Source: Polyporus tsugae (taxonomy: Eukaryota > Basidiomycota > Agaricomycetes > Polyporales > Polyporaceae). From it: a DNA stretch of 64,000 bases. The notes beneath the pieces were generated by a model. The model saw nothing but the letters and a program-made list of their open reading frames with translations. It was not told the origin of the DNA and ran no database searches. Position 1 is the stretch's first letter; every line of letters starts with the position of its first letter. This document shows positions 46,912-57,712 of this stretch, piece after piece. Both the position numbers and the translations under genes were made by a program. Where the stretch lies: positions 1,922,001 to 1,986,000 of the forward strand of contig JAHRBS010000013.1 in assembly GCA_024305745.1 (NCBI GenBank), written 5' to 3'.

Positions 46912-48751
46912 ATGTGGTGGCCATCGGTATCCGACTCCATCGACCCAGGTGGCACACTGGGCGTGCTCCTCCTCTCGACTCTCATCGCTGGCATGTGGGT
47001 GGTTCGCATAGGATTCCGACGGCTGTATGCTGATACCGAGCAACGATAGCTTGTACGGCGTTACCACTCTCCAGACTGTACAATGCTTGGACAGGTTTTA
47101 CAAAGACTCTTCGATCTTGAAGTTTTTGGTGCGTCGTAGCTGTCCCTTCACCCAACGTCTTCCTCAAAACTCACTCGCTCTCCGTACACAGGTTATTGTG
47201 CTCTGGTGCGGCCGTTGCCGTATTGCCCTGGGACTAACGTGCAGAGAACTGACTGCGCGGCGGCAGGCTCCTTGAGACATTGACGATGATTTTCGAAGCA
47301 TGCAGCTTGTACACCTACTCAGTGTCCTATAGTGGCACCCTTTTCGCCCTCGTTCCAATACCTTGGTACGTCCATGACTCCACAGCACGCAAGCCCCCAC
47401 GTCTGACTGGACATCCTGCAGGAGCTTCCAGATCGACCGTGCCTTCTCTGTAAGCCTTCGCGTTGAAAGTCTCTTGTGCCTTGAGCCCACCGACTGACTT
47501 AAGGGGTATAGTATGCGGTGGTATACGGAGTTCAGATGTGTGTTTTTTGTGCGCTCATTCAAGGATTTATTGTCTAACATGCGTGGAACAGGTTTTACGT
47601 CGAGCGCATACGACAATGTAAGCACTCTCTAACTGCCTCTGACTTAAGTGACGGTGTGACAAATGTGCGCAGTGGGAAGACGATATTGGTATCTACCAAC
47701 CGTGATCGTACGTTCCCTCAGTCGCATCGTGCTTGCGTTTGTAATGACAGGCTTGAAAGGGTCTACTGGCCACTGGTGCCATAGGTACGTCGCGAATCAG
47801 GGCCTGCTCGTCAGGTTCTCCGTTGACTTATATGATCCCGGCTTTGTAGGAACGGGATTGGGTTGAGTACCTCGTTTTCGGCTCATATTTTCCTCAACTG
47901 AGAATTTAATCCCTCACCAGCGGCGACTGTCGAAGGGTAAGCACAATGCTCTGAGTCGTCTACGTTTCAAACTCAAAGCGTGGTGTAGCTCCAAATACAA
48001 CCTCAACCTCAACGATTCGCCTCCTCGTGCTATCAACGTACGTGTTCAACAACGTACATGTGATCGTACCCAACGTTTTCATTGGCACGTACAGGTCTTG
48101 GCGACGACGAGTGCGGGTCTTGGGATCGGCACCGACGTCTTGATCGCCGGTTCTCTGTACTGGCTTTGTCATAATCGGGCAGGGAGCATGCAGTACGTCG
48201 GCCTCCCACTGCGAGGATGGTGCTTCCAGCTGCTTACACCACCTGACTCTAGGAAGCGCAACCTCATCAAGCATATCCTGATCATGGGGGTCAACCGAGG
48301 TGTACTATCGGCGTACGCAGCACAACCCTCTACACATCTCAGAGGACTCCGCTGCTCACCGTTTCTCATAGACTACTGCAGATCATGATCACTTTGACGG
48401 TGAGTATTCCCCCACAATGCCCAGCCGGTCTTCGTATTGATACCCAGGTAGTATTTCGCCTGTCGACCTCGCCTGGTTTGGATCGCGTTCCACATGGCCA
48501 ATAGCAAAGGTCTGTCCAACCTTACGCAAACTTACAAGTTATGTCTAATGACTTTTACGCAGTGCACATGATGTCCCTGTTATCGGTGTATGTCTTATCG
48601 CCCCGCCTGATATGGCCCCAACTGAGCCCCTGTCGTTAGCCTGAACGCAAGATCTTCTCGGGACGGGGTCGGGCACGACCCCGAGATCGTCGACGCGAGG
48701 CTCAGATACCGCATCGAGCGGGAGCTCGCAAGTATCCTCGGCTATTCGTGA
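46912..48751 (+). CDS. DUF6534-type seven-helix membrane protein, intron-rich
   Basis: Member of a large Agaricomycete family of multi-pass membrane proteins (DUF6534) of unknown function. Exons resolved by phase: 46912..46994, 47050..47128, 47192..47205, 47267..47365, 47422..47449, 47512..47537, 47592..47617, then 47673 on. Later exons are visible at 48095..48192, 48253..48312, 48372..48399 and about 48,627..48,751; the stretch between 47,710 and 48,094 is unresolved. Family blocks: GGTLGVLLLSTLIAG, LYGVTTLQTVQCLDRFYKD, VIVLW-LLETLTMIFEACSLYTYSVSY, AVVYGVQMFYVERIRQ, TSAGLGIGTDVLIAGSLYWL, LIKHILIMGVNRGVLSA, SLNARSS. The TGA at 48749-48751 closes a plausible tail, but the real 3' end could lie further on. 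At least a dozen very small exons. Confidence 0.7.
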
Positions 48752-49876
48752 CCCGGCGAGCCGCACGCTGACTGTCTGGTTTAGGACGGCGAATTCCATT
48801 CGCGTCTGGATACTCCGCCCATGATTCCGGTGCGTCCAGATTCAAACTTGAAATGATACCCTTGTGCTCACATCTCAACCGTTGGCGAAACAGCACATCA
48901 GCCACGGCGGCCGGTTGGCGAGCAGCCAGAGCTCGTGGTTCGCGAAGTCGAACGAGGGCTTAGCGAGGTATGCGCCGAGCTCCCATGCGCGCTCGACCAC
49001 CGCGGTGGATGGTCAATCTGGTGCGTTCTCTCGCCTGGTGCTGTGTCTCGGATCGTTGACCTTCGCGTTCAGGTTCAGACCGGAATTAGTCGCGTTCGTC
49101 GCATCAGGGGCGGAATGCCTGCCCGTCCTTTTCCGTTCACGGTTGCTCGCATTTGGACATTTACCTCTGACTCACTGTACTGTGTTTCAAACCCCAACAT
49201 ATGCATATGTCAACGATCTTTGATTTGAAGCTTATACATTGATTTTCTAAGTATACGCGGGCTGTAGATGTCAGATAACGATAGAAGTTCGGGCATGTAC
49301 CGGCCTCGATCTCTCTCGGGGCAAGTTTGCGATCGGACCACCCTTTAAATTGCCGAGCTCTTCGGAGTCCCGATAAGGCAATTGAGTAGGTTCCCGCCTG
49401 CCGGCTCGCTGGACAGTGATTACTTAGGAGATGCTTGGGATGACGTCTTACACACCCACCGTGCGAGTGCAAACCTCGTATTCGACAATCCTTATCTCGT
49501 ATGTGTAAGAGGTCCCCTGTGCAATGGCCTCAAGGAAGCTCCTCGGGTAAGAGGATTGCCATTGCGCTCCAAAGGCAAAACCCTCGCGATCACCGAGCGC
49601 CACCTCGAATGAGCGGACTTGGATGGCGGACCCAACAAAGTTTGTCAGCGGAGGTGGCGCGTGGACGGCTCACTGCAACGGCTCCGCGACGGCTGCCTCT
49701 GGTCATCGGGATGATGCACCCACTCGGCCCTCCCAGTCATGGCCACCATCTCCTCCTTTATAACCCCCCTTCTGTCCACCCCGCATTCCGTTTACCCCCG
49801 CCACACTTCTTCTCTTGCCCCCAACCTTCTTACAGTCTAACCAACACTCTATCCATCATCTCATCGGCTCTGCGAT
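48752..49876. other. Intergenic region
   Basis: About 1.1 kb. Apart from possible extra 3' exons of the DUF6534 gene near 48,784-49,020 (an open frame after an AG at 48,895), no gene is supported. The last 150 bp (CT-rich, from about 49,750) look like the leader of the SEC14-like gene. Confidence 0.5.
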
Positions 49877-51482
49877 ATGTCTCCCAAGGATCAGCGCGTT
49901 GGCTTGAAGGAGTTTCGCGAGCAGCTCGTCCAACACGAGCTCATCCATGCCTGCGATACCATTGGCACGGATGACGAGACGCTGCTGTAAGTAGCCTTCT
50001 TTCCCTTTTCCTATCTATTCATAGTCTCTCGGTGCCGAACTGACGCTCTTTCTTTGCTTCCCCGTCGTTGTCGCATGCGTTCCGCAGCCGCTTCCTCCGA
50101 GCCCGCAACTTCAGCCTCAAGCAGACCCTCATAATGTGGAAGAACTGCCAAGAGTGGCGGCAAACCGTAGAGGGCCGCGGCATCGACGAGCTCTACCACG
50201 AGATCGACCCGTTTGACGTACGCACCCTTTCAATTATACCCCCCCGCCGCCACTAACGCTAAATTCACCCCCGCGCTCACTTAGTACCCGGAGCGCGACA
50301 TCGTCTTCGAGAGCTGGCCACTGTATTTCCACAAAGTATGTCCCAAAAATTACACACCCATATCTCAGATCGAAGTTGACGACAGCTCGGTTTATGAATA
50401 GCTGGACAAGGTTAGTTCACAGAACCGCGCCCCCGCCTCGACCCCCTATCCTCATGCTGTGTATGCTTGCTTATTATAGGAAGGCCATCCAATTAACCTC
50501 CACCACTTTGGTGGCATCGACCTCTCGAAGCTCGAGGGCAAAATGAGCCTGGAACGCTTCTGGCAGACCGTCCTCGTCAACTGCGAAGCGCTCCCACGCG
50601 AAGTACTTCCCGCCGCTACACAGGCTGCTGGGAAGCCCATCCTCGGTACCTGTGTCGTTGTGGACCTCTCAGGGTTTGGGTGCGTATTTGTATCCTCGGT
50701 GCCTGGTCGATCTCGGATGACGCGTCGGCTAACGTATACCTCGCGCGTATCTCTATCCCAGCGTCGGCCAATTCTGGCAGATGAAGGACTTCGCACGGAG
50801 GTCCTTCCAGGTCTCGCAGGACTACTTCCCCGAAACGTGAGTCTCGCACATATGTTGCACGTCTTCCCACCTAACGCGTGCTTTCTGTAGCGTCGCCCGC
50901 CTAGCGATCGTGAACGCCCCGCGCGGCTTCGCGACGATCTGGAACGTCATGAAGCCCTGGATCGCGAAGGAGACCGCGCAGAAGGTGACGATCATGGGCG
51001 CTGACTACCAGCACAAGCTCCTCGAGATCATCGACCCGGAGAGCCTCCCCACATACCTCGGCGGCAAGTGCACGTGCGACGGCCTCGGTGGCTGCATGAA
51101 GAGCAGCGCTGGACCCTGGATGTACAACCGCAGGCGCAGGCGCGACCTGTGGCTCGACGGCGCGCGCAAGACGCCCGCGCTTCTCCCTGGGGAGCACGAT
51201 CAGGAGGAGCTTGCGGCAGAGGCGCTCGACGGCGCGCTTCCCCCGCCTCAGGCGGAGCCGACCCTCTCCGCCGGCAGTGGGAGCAGCTCCGACGACACGT
51301 CGTCAGTCGAAACGTCGTCGCCGGCGACGCCGCCGTCGCGCACCGGGGGCGACAAGGCCGCGGACATGGCGAAGCTCGAGCTCGCGGTGCAGCACGTGTA
51401 CGATGCGCACCCCGAGGCACGGCAGGTGCACAACGGCGGCGACCTCCGTCACGACGCCTCCGTGCACGTTATTGCGCACTAG
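49877..51482 (+). CDS. SEC14-like CRAL-TRIO phosphatidylinositol transfer protein
   Basis: Lipid-exchange protein for phosphatidylinositol/phosphatidylcholine at Golgi or endosomes. Seven exons: 49877..49986, 50088..50217, 50285..50335, 50402..50410, 50480..50679, 50762..50836, 50891..51482; 388 aa. The fourth exon is a 9-nt microexon (Leu-Asp-Lys) that restores the expected FHKLDKEGHP. CRAL-TRIO_N: TDDETLLRFLRARNFSLKQTLIMW. CRAL-TRIO: VNCEALPRE, VVDLSGFGVGQFWQM, VSQDYFPETVARLAIVNAP, FATIWNVMKPWI, ADYQHKLLEIIDPESLPTYLGGKCTC. The last ~110 residues are an acidic/Ser-rich disordered tail not needed for the fold. All parts of the lipid-binding fold are present. Confidence 0.9.
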
Positions 51483-52022
51483 CCCCTCGGCGCCAGTACT
51501 GGTTGAGGTGAGGTTTATTACGTGATGAGCACGCATATCGCTGCGTTCTTTTTACCTGCACACATCGAGTACGGTGTATTGTACGCATGTGCATACCTGC
51601 GTATCCCGGAAGGGGCATGGTTGTGCAGGGCAGGAGTCCGACAGGGCTCGCTGTAGGTGAAGTGTGGTGTATTGTAGCGCTGTAGCGATTATTGCGTTGC
51701 GTACGGTGTTTTATCGCTATCTCCTCCGATTCCTGTCGGCTAGGCCATTAGGCTGTTGTTATTTATTGCTCATGGCCATTACTCGTCTCGGCTCTGGTTT
51801 CACTTGAGCTTGCGTACGTCGGCTTAGCATATTTATATTTCGTCATATCCAGTCTTCAAAAGTCGGGACTAAATCGGCAACCTTAGGGATGCAAGCGGGA
51901 AAGAGGTATATGATTACGCCAGTTCCTGTCGTACAAAGTCCATCAACAGCCAGCGTAAGCTGAGTGAGCACCAACCGGCCCTGCCCCACTCATCCCGTCA
52001 GCTCTGAGCACGGTCCTCATAA
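51483..52022. other. Convergent intergenic region
   Basis: 540 bp between the 3' ends of the SEC14-like and VMA6 genes. AT-richer around 51,760-51,850; likely 3' UTRs only. Confidence 0.6.
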
Positions 52023-53424
52023 TCAGAAGGTGGGGATGAAGTCATGTATCCTGTCGCGCGCGTTCTGCGCGATGCACTCCGCGATCCACGTAATGCTCCG
52101 GATCTCCTGCTCCTTGAGCTTGATGTAGCTGTAGAACACCGCGTACTGGAACTGCTGCAGGAACGCGAGCTTGTTCAGGTGCACCTCGTGCACGAAGAAC
52201 CGGTCCTCGAGGTCCGCCGCCGCGCCCAGCTCGTCGCTCACGCCCAGGTCCCCAAGTAAGTTCACCGTGCTCTCTCCGCTGCTCCCGTTCACCTGACGTG
52301 CGCCGGGGGACGTGTCGAAGAAGGCGCGGTACTCGGCGACGGGGTCGACGGCCTGGCGGACCTGCTCGATGTCGTCGGCGCGCGCGAGGGCGTTGTTGCC
52401 CTCGGGAAAGAGGCGGCCGATGGTGGGGAAAAGCTTGGCGCGCTGCTCCTTGGTGAGCTGCGTGCCGAAGGAGTTGATGGTGATGTTGATCGCGCGGCGG
52501 TCGGCCTCGAAGGCGAGCACGGTGTGCATGATGTCCGCGGTGGGCCCACCGATGCTCGTGCAGAAGGCGTTGAAGTCCTCCAGGTACGACTTGTAGAGCG
52601 TGTTGCGGATGATCTCGATGTTGAGGTCGTCGAGATCTGTGGCGGAGACGGAGTCGCGGAAGTAGGAGGCTGGGGGTGGACGAGAGGAGGGGGAGAAATG
52701 GAGAAGGGGGGGAGGAAGGTGCGTGAGGTTGTGAGGGTTGTGGGGGAGGATCAGGTTAGGACGTACCTAGAGGCGTTTCGACCAGGACGGTGTGGTACAG
52801 CTCCTCCAGGTTCGTCGCGACACAGAGAGCAGGCATGGTGTCAAATACACCGAGAGGGTGGCACCGTTGAAGCAGCTCGTTGGTATTCCGTCCGTGCAGC
52901 GTTCCGGTAATGATGAGGATGACATTGTCGATCATGTACGCGTATCTGCGAGTAACGCATGAAATCAGGTGAATGTGCGAGGGTCTCACCGAGGTATTGG
53001 ACCCACGTCATGTACTCCAAGAACTTATTCAAGGGCTCGGTCGCATTGCTCCGGAGGTAGTTGAACTGGTCTACGAGCAACTGCGTCGCCCTGTCCGAGA
53101 TGGTCGAAGTGGAGATGGGCAGCGGTTCGTTCGCCAGGAAGTTGCTATAGTCCGTTGCGGATAGCTGTGTCCGGAAGTCTGAAAATGCAAGATATTCAGC
53201 CCACTCGCCGAGTGACCGCGTTGCGTGCGCAGCGCGTGGACATACCCTCAATGGTCTCGCATTGGGTGAGGTTGTTGTACTGGGTCTGGGTGAGGAGGCC
53301 GGCCTTGTACCCCCTGACGATGGCCTCCAAGAAGCCACCAGAAACCTGCGTATCCAAGCATTGTTAAGCGAGCACGGGAGAAAGAGTGGACAACGGGGCG
53401 CACGTTGAATAAGAGGGCCTCCAT
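52023..53424 (-). CDS. VMA6: V-type ATPase subunit d (Vma6)
   Basis: Subunit d couples the central stalk to the c-ring of the vacuolar H+-ATPase. Five exons in reading order: 53424..53404, 53345..53246, 53178..53007, 52945..52767, 52669..52023; 372 aa, phase closing. The family N-terminus [23 protein letters not shown] is split by an intron after seven codons. Further signatures: [141 protein letters not shown], and end [10 protein letters not shown] second V-ATPase gene (subunit c) lies 4.3 kb to the right on the same strand. Divergent from the hydrolase gene. Confidence 0.95.
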
Positions 53425-53650
53425 GTCGAGCAACACAACGTTAGGCGCTCTTCGGTACCTGGGAGTAACTACGGGATTTCCCACGCCTTCTTGAAGCGAG
53501 TCCGGGCCGGGACAGTGCTCAAGCGCTCACACGGCGGAATCTGCGGGAGACGGCTTTCTCACTTGCCGACCAACGAGATGGGCACCTGCTTGCTTTTCAT
53601 CCCCCCGGACGGCGTCCGACGCAGTCCAATCTACCTGAGAGGACTGCAAG
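53425..53650. promoter_or_regulatory. Divergent promoter, VMA6 / hydrolase
   Basis: 226 bp between the two start codons, GC-rich, without an evident TATA box. Confidence 0.45.
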
Positions 53651-54933
53651 ATGAGCTCGGACAACAAGACGTCCAAGAAGACGACAAAGATCGCGGTTCC
53701 TCACACTACCCAGCAAGGGATCGCTATCGCCGGAGTGCTCGAGCAAGTCGCCCTCGGAGAGTCCACGCGCGGACGAAGGATAGCGTTGGTCCGTGAGCAG
53801 CCTTTGCGTCGTGACGAACTCTGTTTGATCCTAATTTGAGCCGTTAACGTAGATCCTCCATGGCTCTATGGGGTGAGCTTCGATCGACACACGCCTCCGC
53901 TATTCGCTGAGCTCTGCCCTGCACGCAACCTCCAGTCATAAAGACTACCTCTTCCAAAAGCGTCTTGCGCTCAGCCTGCCCATAGACTCCTTCCGTTTCG
54001 ACTTTAGGTGCGTTTCTCACCACCCGCATGCGTTCTTGTCTCTCAAGCGTGAGCGTTCGTGCGCAGAGGCAACCACGAAACACCTGGACCATGGATGTTC
54101 GCCGGCTTCTCAGAGGATGTGACTGACCTCGAGGTCGTGGTGGCATACCTCCAGAAGGAATACGGCTATGTCGTGGACATGCTCGTCGGGCATTCCCGCG
54201 GAAGTGTCACCTCGCTGCTATGGTTGTGCAAGCACAGGGACGACGATGCAAAGGCCGTGACGCGGTATGTGAACGTCTGCGGGCGGTATAGGATGGAGGT
54301 ATGTTTCGTCTACACGTTTCCTACTGGGGACAGAAGCTAAGCTGAGAAAGCGCAGAAAGTATACGGTACGCCCAATTCACCACCGACCGTCTGAGAAAGA
54401 ACTGAGGTGATGCCAGACCTCTTGCATTCCCGCAAGGAGGAACTTGAGCGGCAAGGCTTCATTGAGCAGCGGGCGATGGTTGCTCGCAAGCCATTCGTCG
54501 TAAGGTGGGGTCCGTCAACTTTGAGTTATTGGTGTCATTCTGACGGCGGCTGCATCTTAGAGTGAGGAAAGAAGACTACGAGGCATTCGCGTCAGTCGAC
54601 ACGTCGGTCGTCTGGACCCAGTTCCCGGCACACATTGACGTGCTTACGTTGCAAGGTCTCCGTGACGCTGTCGTCCCTCCATATGATGCGTTCATATATG
54701 CACGTGCGTATGGTGCACGCGCCCCTGGCACGCATACGCTGCGCTACGTCGAGGAAGCCGACCACAACTTCACTGGTGTACGCATTTGTCACTTTGGAGT
54801 GATCACGTCTTGACATGATCTCTGCTAGATGCCGGAAGAAGTCGTCGACACCGTACTTGAATGGATGGCACAACAAGAGAAAAACGAGCTCACCACTGGC
54901 GTATGGCAGACAGGATTGAAGAATAAGCTCTAG
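53651..54933 (+). CDS. Alpha/beta hydrolase, serine hydrolase type
   Basis: Probable cytosolic esterase/thioesterase-like hydrolase, substrate unknown. Eight exons: 53651..53788, 53853..53872, 53936..54007, 54067..54298, 54356..54365, 54417..54504, 54561..54777, 54829..54933; 293 aa. Exons of 20 and 10 nt are required to keep the frame. Fold landmarks: IALILHGSMGHKDY (oxyanion HG), SFRFDFRGNHET, DLEVVVAYLQKEYGYVVDMLVGHSRGS with nucleophile Ser in G-H-S-R-G, WTQFPAHIDVLTLQGLRDAVVPPYDAFIYAR (acid Asp), RYVEEADHNFTG (catalytic His). The triad Ser-Asp-His is therefore complete. Similar to fungal relatives of bacterial S9/BAAT-type small hydrolases. The 3' end is convergent with the nucleotidyltransferase gene, 163 bp apart. 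Confidence 0.86.
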
Positions 54934-55096
54934 AGTCCTATGGTTCGGCACTGGGCAAGGCAAGAGGGATCCGAGCAGGGGGTTTCATACAAGATCCAGT
55001 AGTGAGTACAAGTAATCTAAGGATACCATATGGGTATACCAGGTCGTATCGTAGAGGTGCTGTTGTACAATCCCTTCCAATCACGTTGACATCGTA

Positions 55097-56464
55097 TCAT
55101 GCCACAACAACCGCCGCAACTGCCTTTTCCTCGACCAAAACCGCCACATCTTCCCTCTGCCGCTTCTTCTTGAGCCTCGCGGCCTTCGCAGCCTTCCAGT
55201 CGAACTCCAGTCGACCATCCTTCGCCATATCCTCCTTCACGGTCACCACCAACGCCCGTACGTCCTCCTCAGACATCTCCAACAGCGCCCTCTGCCACAC
55301 TGGGACGGTCTCGCCGACTGCGTGTGGCGCGCCAGCCCCCGTGCGGAGGCGTGCAAGGCGCTCCCTCACTTCGTCTATGACGAACCGGATGGGCATTCCC
55401 GACACACCCGTCCAAGCGCCGACATTCGTCCCGTTCAGCAGCTCCTTCGAATGCTTCTGGGCGCGGCTCGTATATATGAGGGCCGCATGCTCCTCGTCCT
55501 TCCCAAAGAATTTCAGCGCCGCCTCGACTTTTTCTTGTATGTTGCCCTCCTGAGCAAACAGCGACGTCGTGGGGGCAGGGACGTCGTGCGTGCGCAGGTA
55601 GTCGACGAAGTGCTGGCGCATCGGGCGCTCGTGGACGCGGTCCTTCGTGGCGGCCTGGTATGCGGAGGAGCGGTAGCGCGCGGCGAGGGGGTGGACGAAT
55701 GGGGAGGTCGCGAGCCACGCGAAGATGTCGTCCTCGGTCGCAAAGCCTTGTTTCCACCGGTCCATGGAGAGCCCAAATAACGAGAGGATATCGTCCATGG
55801 AGGACGAGACGTAGAACGTCTGCGCGGGGTAGGTGGGGATGGGTTCTGCGAGCTGCGAGCCATGGATGTTATGGGACGATATATGGTCACATGGGGAAGG
55901 CGGCGAGAACACACGCACCTTCATGCCAAAGATGTTGAACGACAGACCCGCCGTCTGCGCGAAGAGCCCGAGGAAGAACCCGAGGTCGCCTAGGGACGAG
56001 TAGAACACGGTGCGCTCCCACTGGGCGTGGTCCGCGCACACATTCACGTCCACCTGGAAGAACAGGTTTGCGTCCGTCGCGTCTCCATCCGTTACATGTT
56101 CCGTGCTCAATGCCGCAGCCTTCCGATGCGCCTCCGCGACGTCCTCAAACGCGTCTGCCGGGATGGCGAAGTTGCTCGTCCTGTTTCCCTCCATCGGCAC
56201 GCTGCACGTCGCGCGCAGCGCAGCCTTGACCTGCTCGTGAGTCAGGCCCTCGCGCGGGTCGGTTACAATGATGTCCAGATCGCCATAGTCCACCTTGCCC
56301 GGGGCCTCGGGCGAGACGGTGGCATGCGCGTAGAAAGACTGAAGAATGGGAAGAAATCGGGCTTTGAGAGCATAGTAGACGGTAGGGTGCATGCGAGGGA
56401 AGGTCGCGTGCGGGAGGAGGTTCTTGAACGCGTTTCCGCCCATGATGCTGGCTTGGGGCGACAA
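55097..56464 (-). CDS. Nucleotidyltransferase-superfamily protein
   Basis: Polymerase-beta-like nucleotidyltransferase fold protein found in fungi, function unassigned. Either one exon, or two in reading order 56464..55919 and 55852..55097, because a 66-bp in-frame segment (55853..55918) has GT-AG borders and reads as poor protein. The spliced form gives 433 aa. NTase motifs: GKVDYGDLDIIV with the D-x-D pair, and a third acidic strand FFQVDVNVC. The middle has a helical PAP-core-like part (LFGLSMDRWKQGFATEDDIFAWL). A basic/Ala-rich C-terminal helix (KAAKAARLKKKRQREDV) resembles a nuclear localisation signal. The first ATG at 56464; a second at 56443 (MGGNAFKNLL) is equally good. It may act on RNA, but this is inference from the fold. 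Confidence 0.75.
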   Translation of the reverse strand: MSPQASIMGGNAFKNLLPHATFPRMHPTVYYALKARFLPILQSFYAHATVSPEAPGKVDYGDLDIIVTDPREGLTHEQVKAALRATCSVPMEGNRTSNFAIPADAFEDVAEAHRKAAALSTEHVTDGDATDANLFFQVDVNVCADHAQWERTVFYSSLGDLGFFLGLFAQTAGLSFNIFGMKVRVFSPPSPCDHISSHNIHGSQLAEPIPTYPAQTFYVSSSMDDILSLFGLSMDRWKQGFATEDDIFAWLATSPFVHPLAARYRSSAYQAATKDRVHERPMRQHFVDYLRTHDVPAPTTSLFAQEGNIQEKVEAALKFFGKDEEHAALIYTSRAQKHSKELLNGTNVGAWTGVSGMPIRFVIDEVRERLARLRTGAGAPHAVGETVPVWQRALLEMSEEDVRALVVTVKEDMAKDGRLEFDWKAAKAARLKKKRQREDVAVLVEEKAVAAVVVA

Positions 56465-56812
56465 CTGATACTTGGGCAGGGAAGAAGGGAGACTTGGGGT
56501 CAGGCCGTAGGTCGCGTCATTTATGGAGACTGAGGCCTAGGGCTGTGGTCAATTATTGTGCTGCAGTGACTCGGGCCCACCGTTGGCGGGCGGGTGACAT
56601 TGTTGGGGGTGAGCGCTAGATGAGCGCTTATATAATTGACAGTTGAAATACTTCATTTCCATTTTTCTCAGATAGGCCCGATTTAGAACATACCCAATGG
56701 CGCTCTTCTTGAAGTTCAACGGCTATAGCACGCATCCTTGACGCATCCTCTCTGTTCCGTTTTCTACGTGCTCACGCTCCTCTCGGATCTACTCTAATAC
56801 GCTTCGCGAACC
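56465..56812. promoter_or_regulatory. Divergent promoter, nucleotidyltransferase / zinc knuckle
   Basis: 348 bp between start codons, with AT-rich patches (TTATATAATTG near 56,630; TTTCCATTTTTCTC near 56,660). A TATA-like TATATAA lies at about 56,631, mid-way. Confidence 0.45.
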
Positions 56813-57521
56813 ATGTCCAAGTATGCGCCGCATCGCAGTTCCTCCACAAACCCCAGAGCTTCCGCGACGACGATTTGTCAGAAGTGTCTCAAGCCTGGTG
56901 CGTGGACAATCCTGCAGCACAACGGGAAGTGAACTAAAACTCACTTTTGCACCATCGTTCTCAGGACACTTCATCTACGATTGCAAAGGTTCACGCCCCT
57001 ACATATCCCGTCCCTCACGCACGCAGCAGCTCGAGAACCCGAAGGTGCTCGCGAAGCTGAAGGCGGACGGAAAGCCGTCGGTCGAGGTGCCCGAAGAGTT
57101 CAAGTCCAAGTGCGTCTTCATCTCAGCCTATGTGCTTGTGCTGCGGGTGCGTACTGACCCTGTGGCCAGGAGTGGCACTGCGAACCGGATACTTGAAGAG
57201 AAGGAGAAGGAACGGCTCAAGAACCAGGACAAGGGCGAAGGGTCCTCGCGCAAACGGAGACGGTAAGTTCCTCCATTGGGGTTCCATCCTTTACTACGTG
57301 TATGTTGACATGTCACCTCCAGCTCAGGATCTTCGTCAGGCTCGTCCTCAGACTCGGACGGCGACAGCGATTCCGACTCGGACTCTGGAAGCTCATCTGA
57401 CTCTTCCTCTTCTGTATCTGATTCTGGCGACTCGCGCCGCTCTCGCAGCAGGAGTCCACGGAGGAAGCGGTACCGCAGCGAGAGCCGTAGCAGGAGCCGT
57501 AGCCCCATGGCCAGACGCTGA
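56813..57521 (+). CDS. Zinc-knuckle/RS protein, ZCCHC10-like
   Basis: Small nuclear protein with one CCHC knuckle and an SR-type tail, resembling ZCCHC10; a splicing or RNA-processing role is inferred. Four exons: 56813..56897, 56965..57109, 57170..57262, 57323..57521; 173 aa. The knuckle is CQKCLKPGHFIYDC (C-x2-C-x4-H-x4-C), followed by KGSRPYISRPSRTQQL, the conserved block that distinguishes ZCCHC10 from retroelement knuckles. A Lys/Glu helix (ILEEKEKERLKNQDKG) and a C-terminal Ser/Asp then Ser/Arg stretch (SRSRSPRRKRYRSES) complete it. The knuckle is split by the first intron between the second Cys and the His. Confidence 0.85.
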
Positions 57522-57712
57522 TGGACAAAATTCGAACCTACTTCACACTCTGCTTCTTGTTCTTCATGCTGTTTCGTCCCCAACGCCTTTCTGTATGTTA
57601 TGTAGGTCGCCCGAGTATACTTTGGGTATGTATAATATGACATTCCATGCAAAGTCCATTAGCAGGGACACCGGTGGCAGAATATGTACGGGAGTGGCGA
57701 GCAAGCAGTTTC

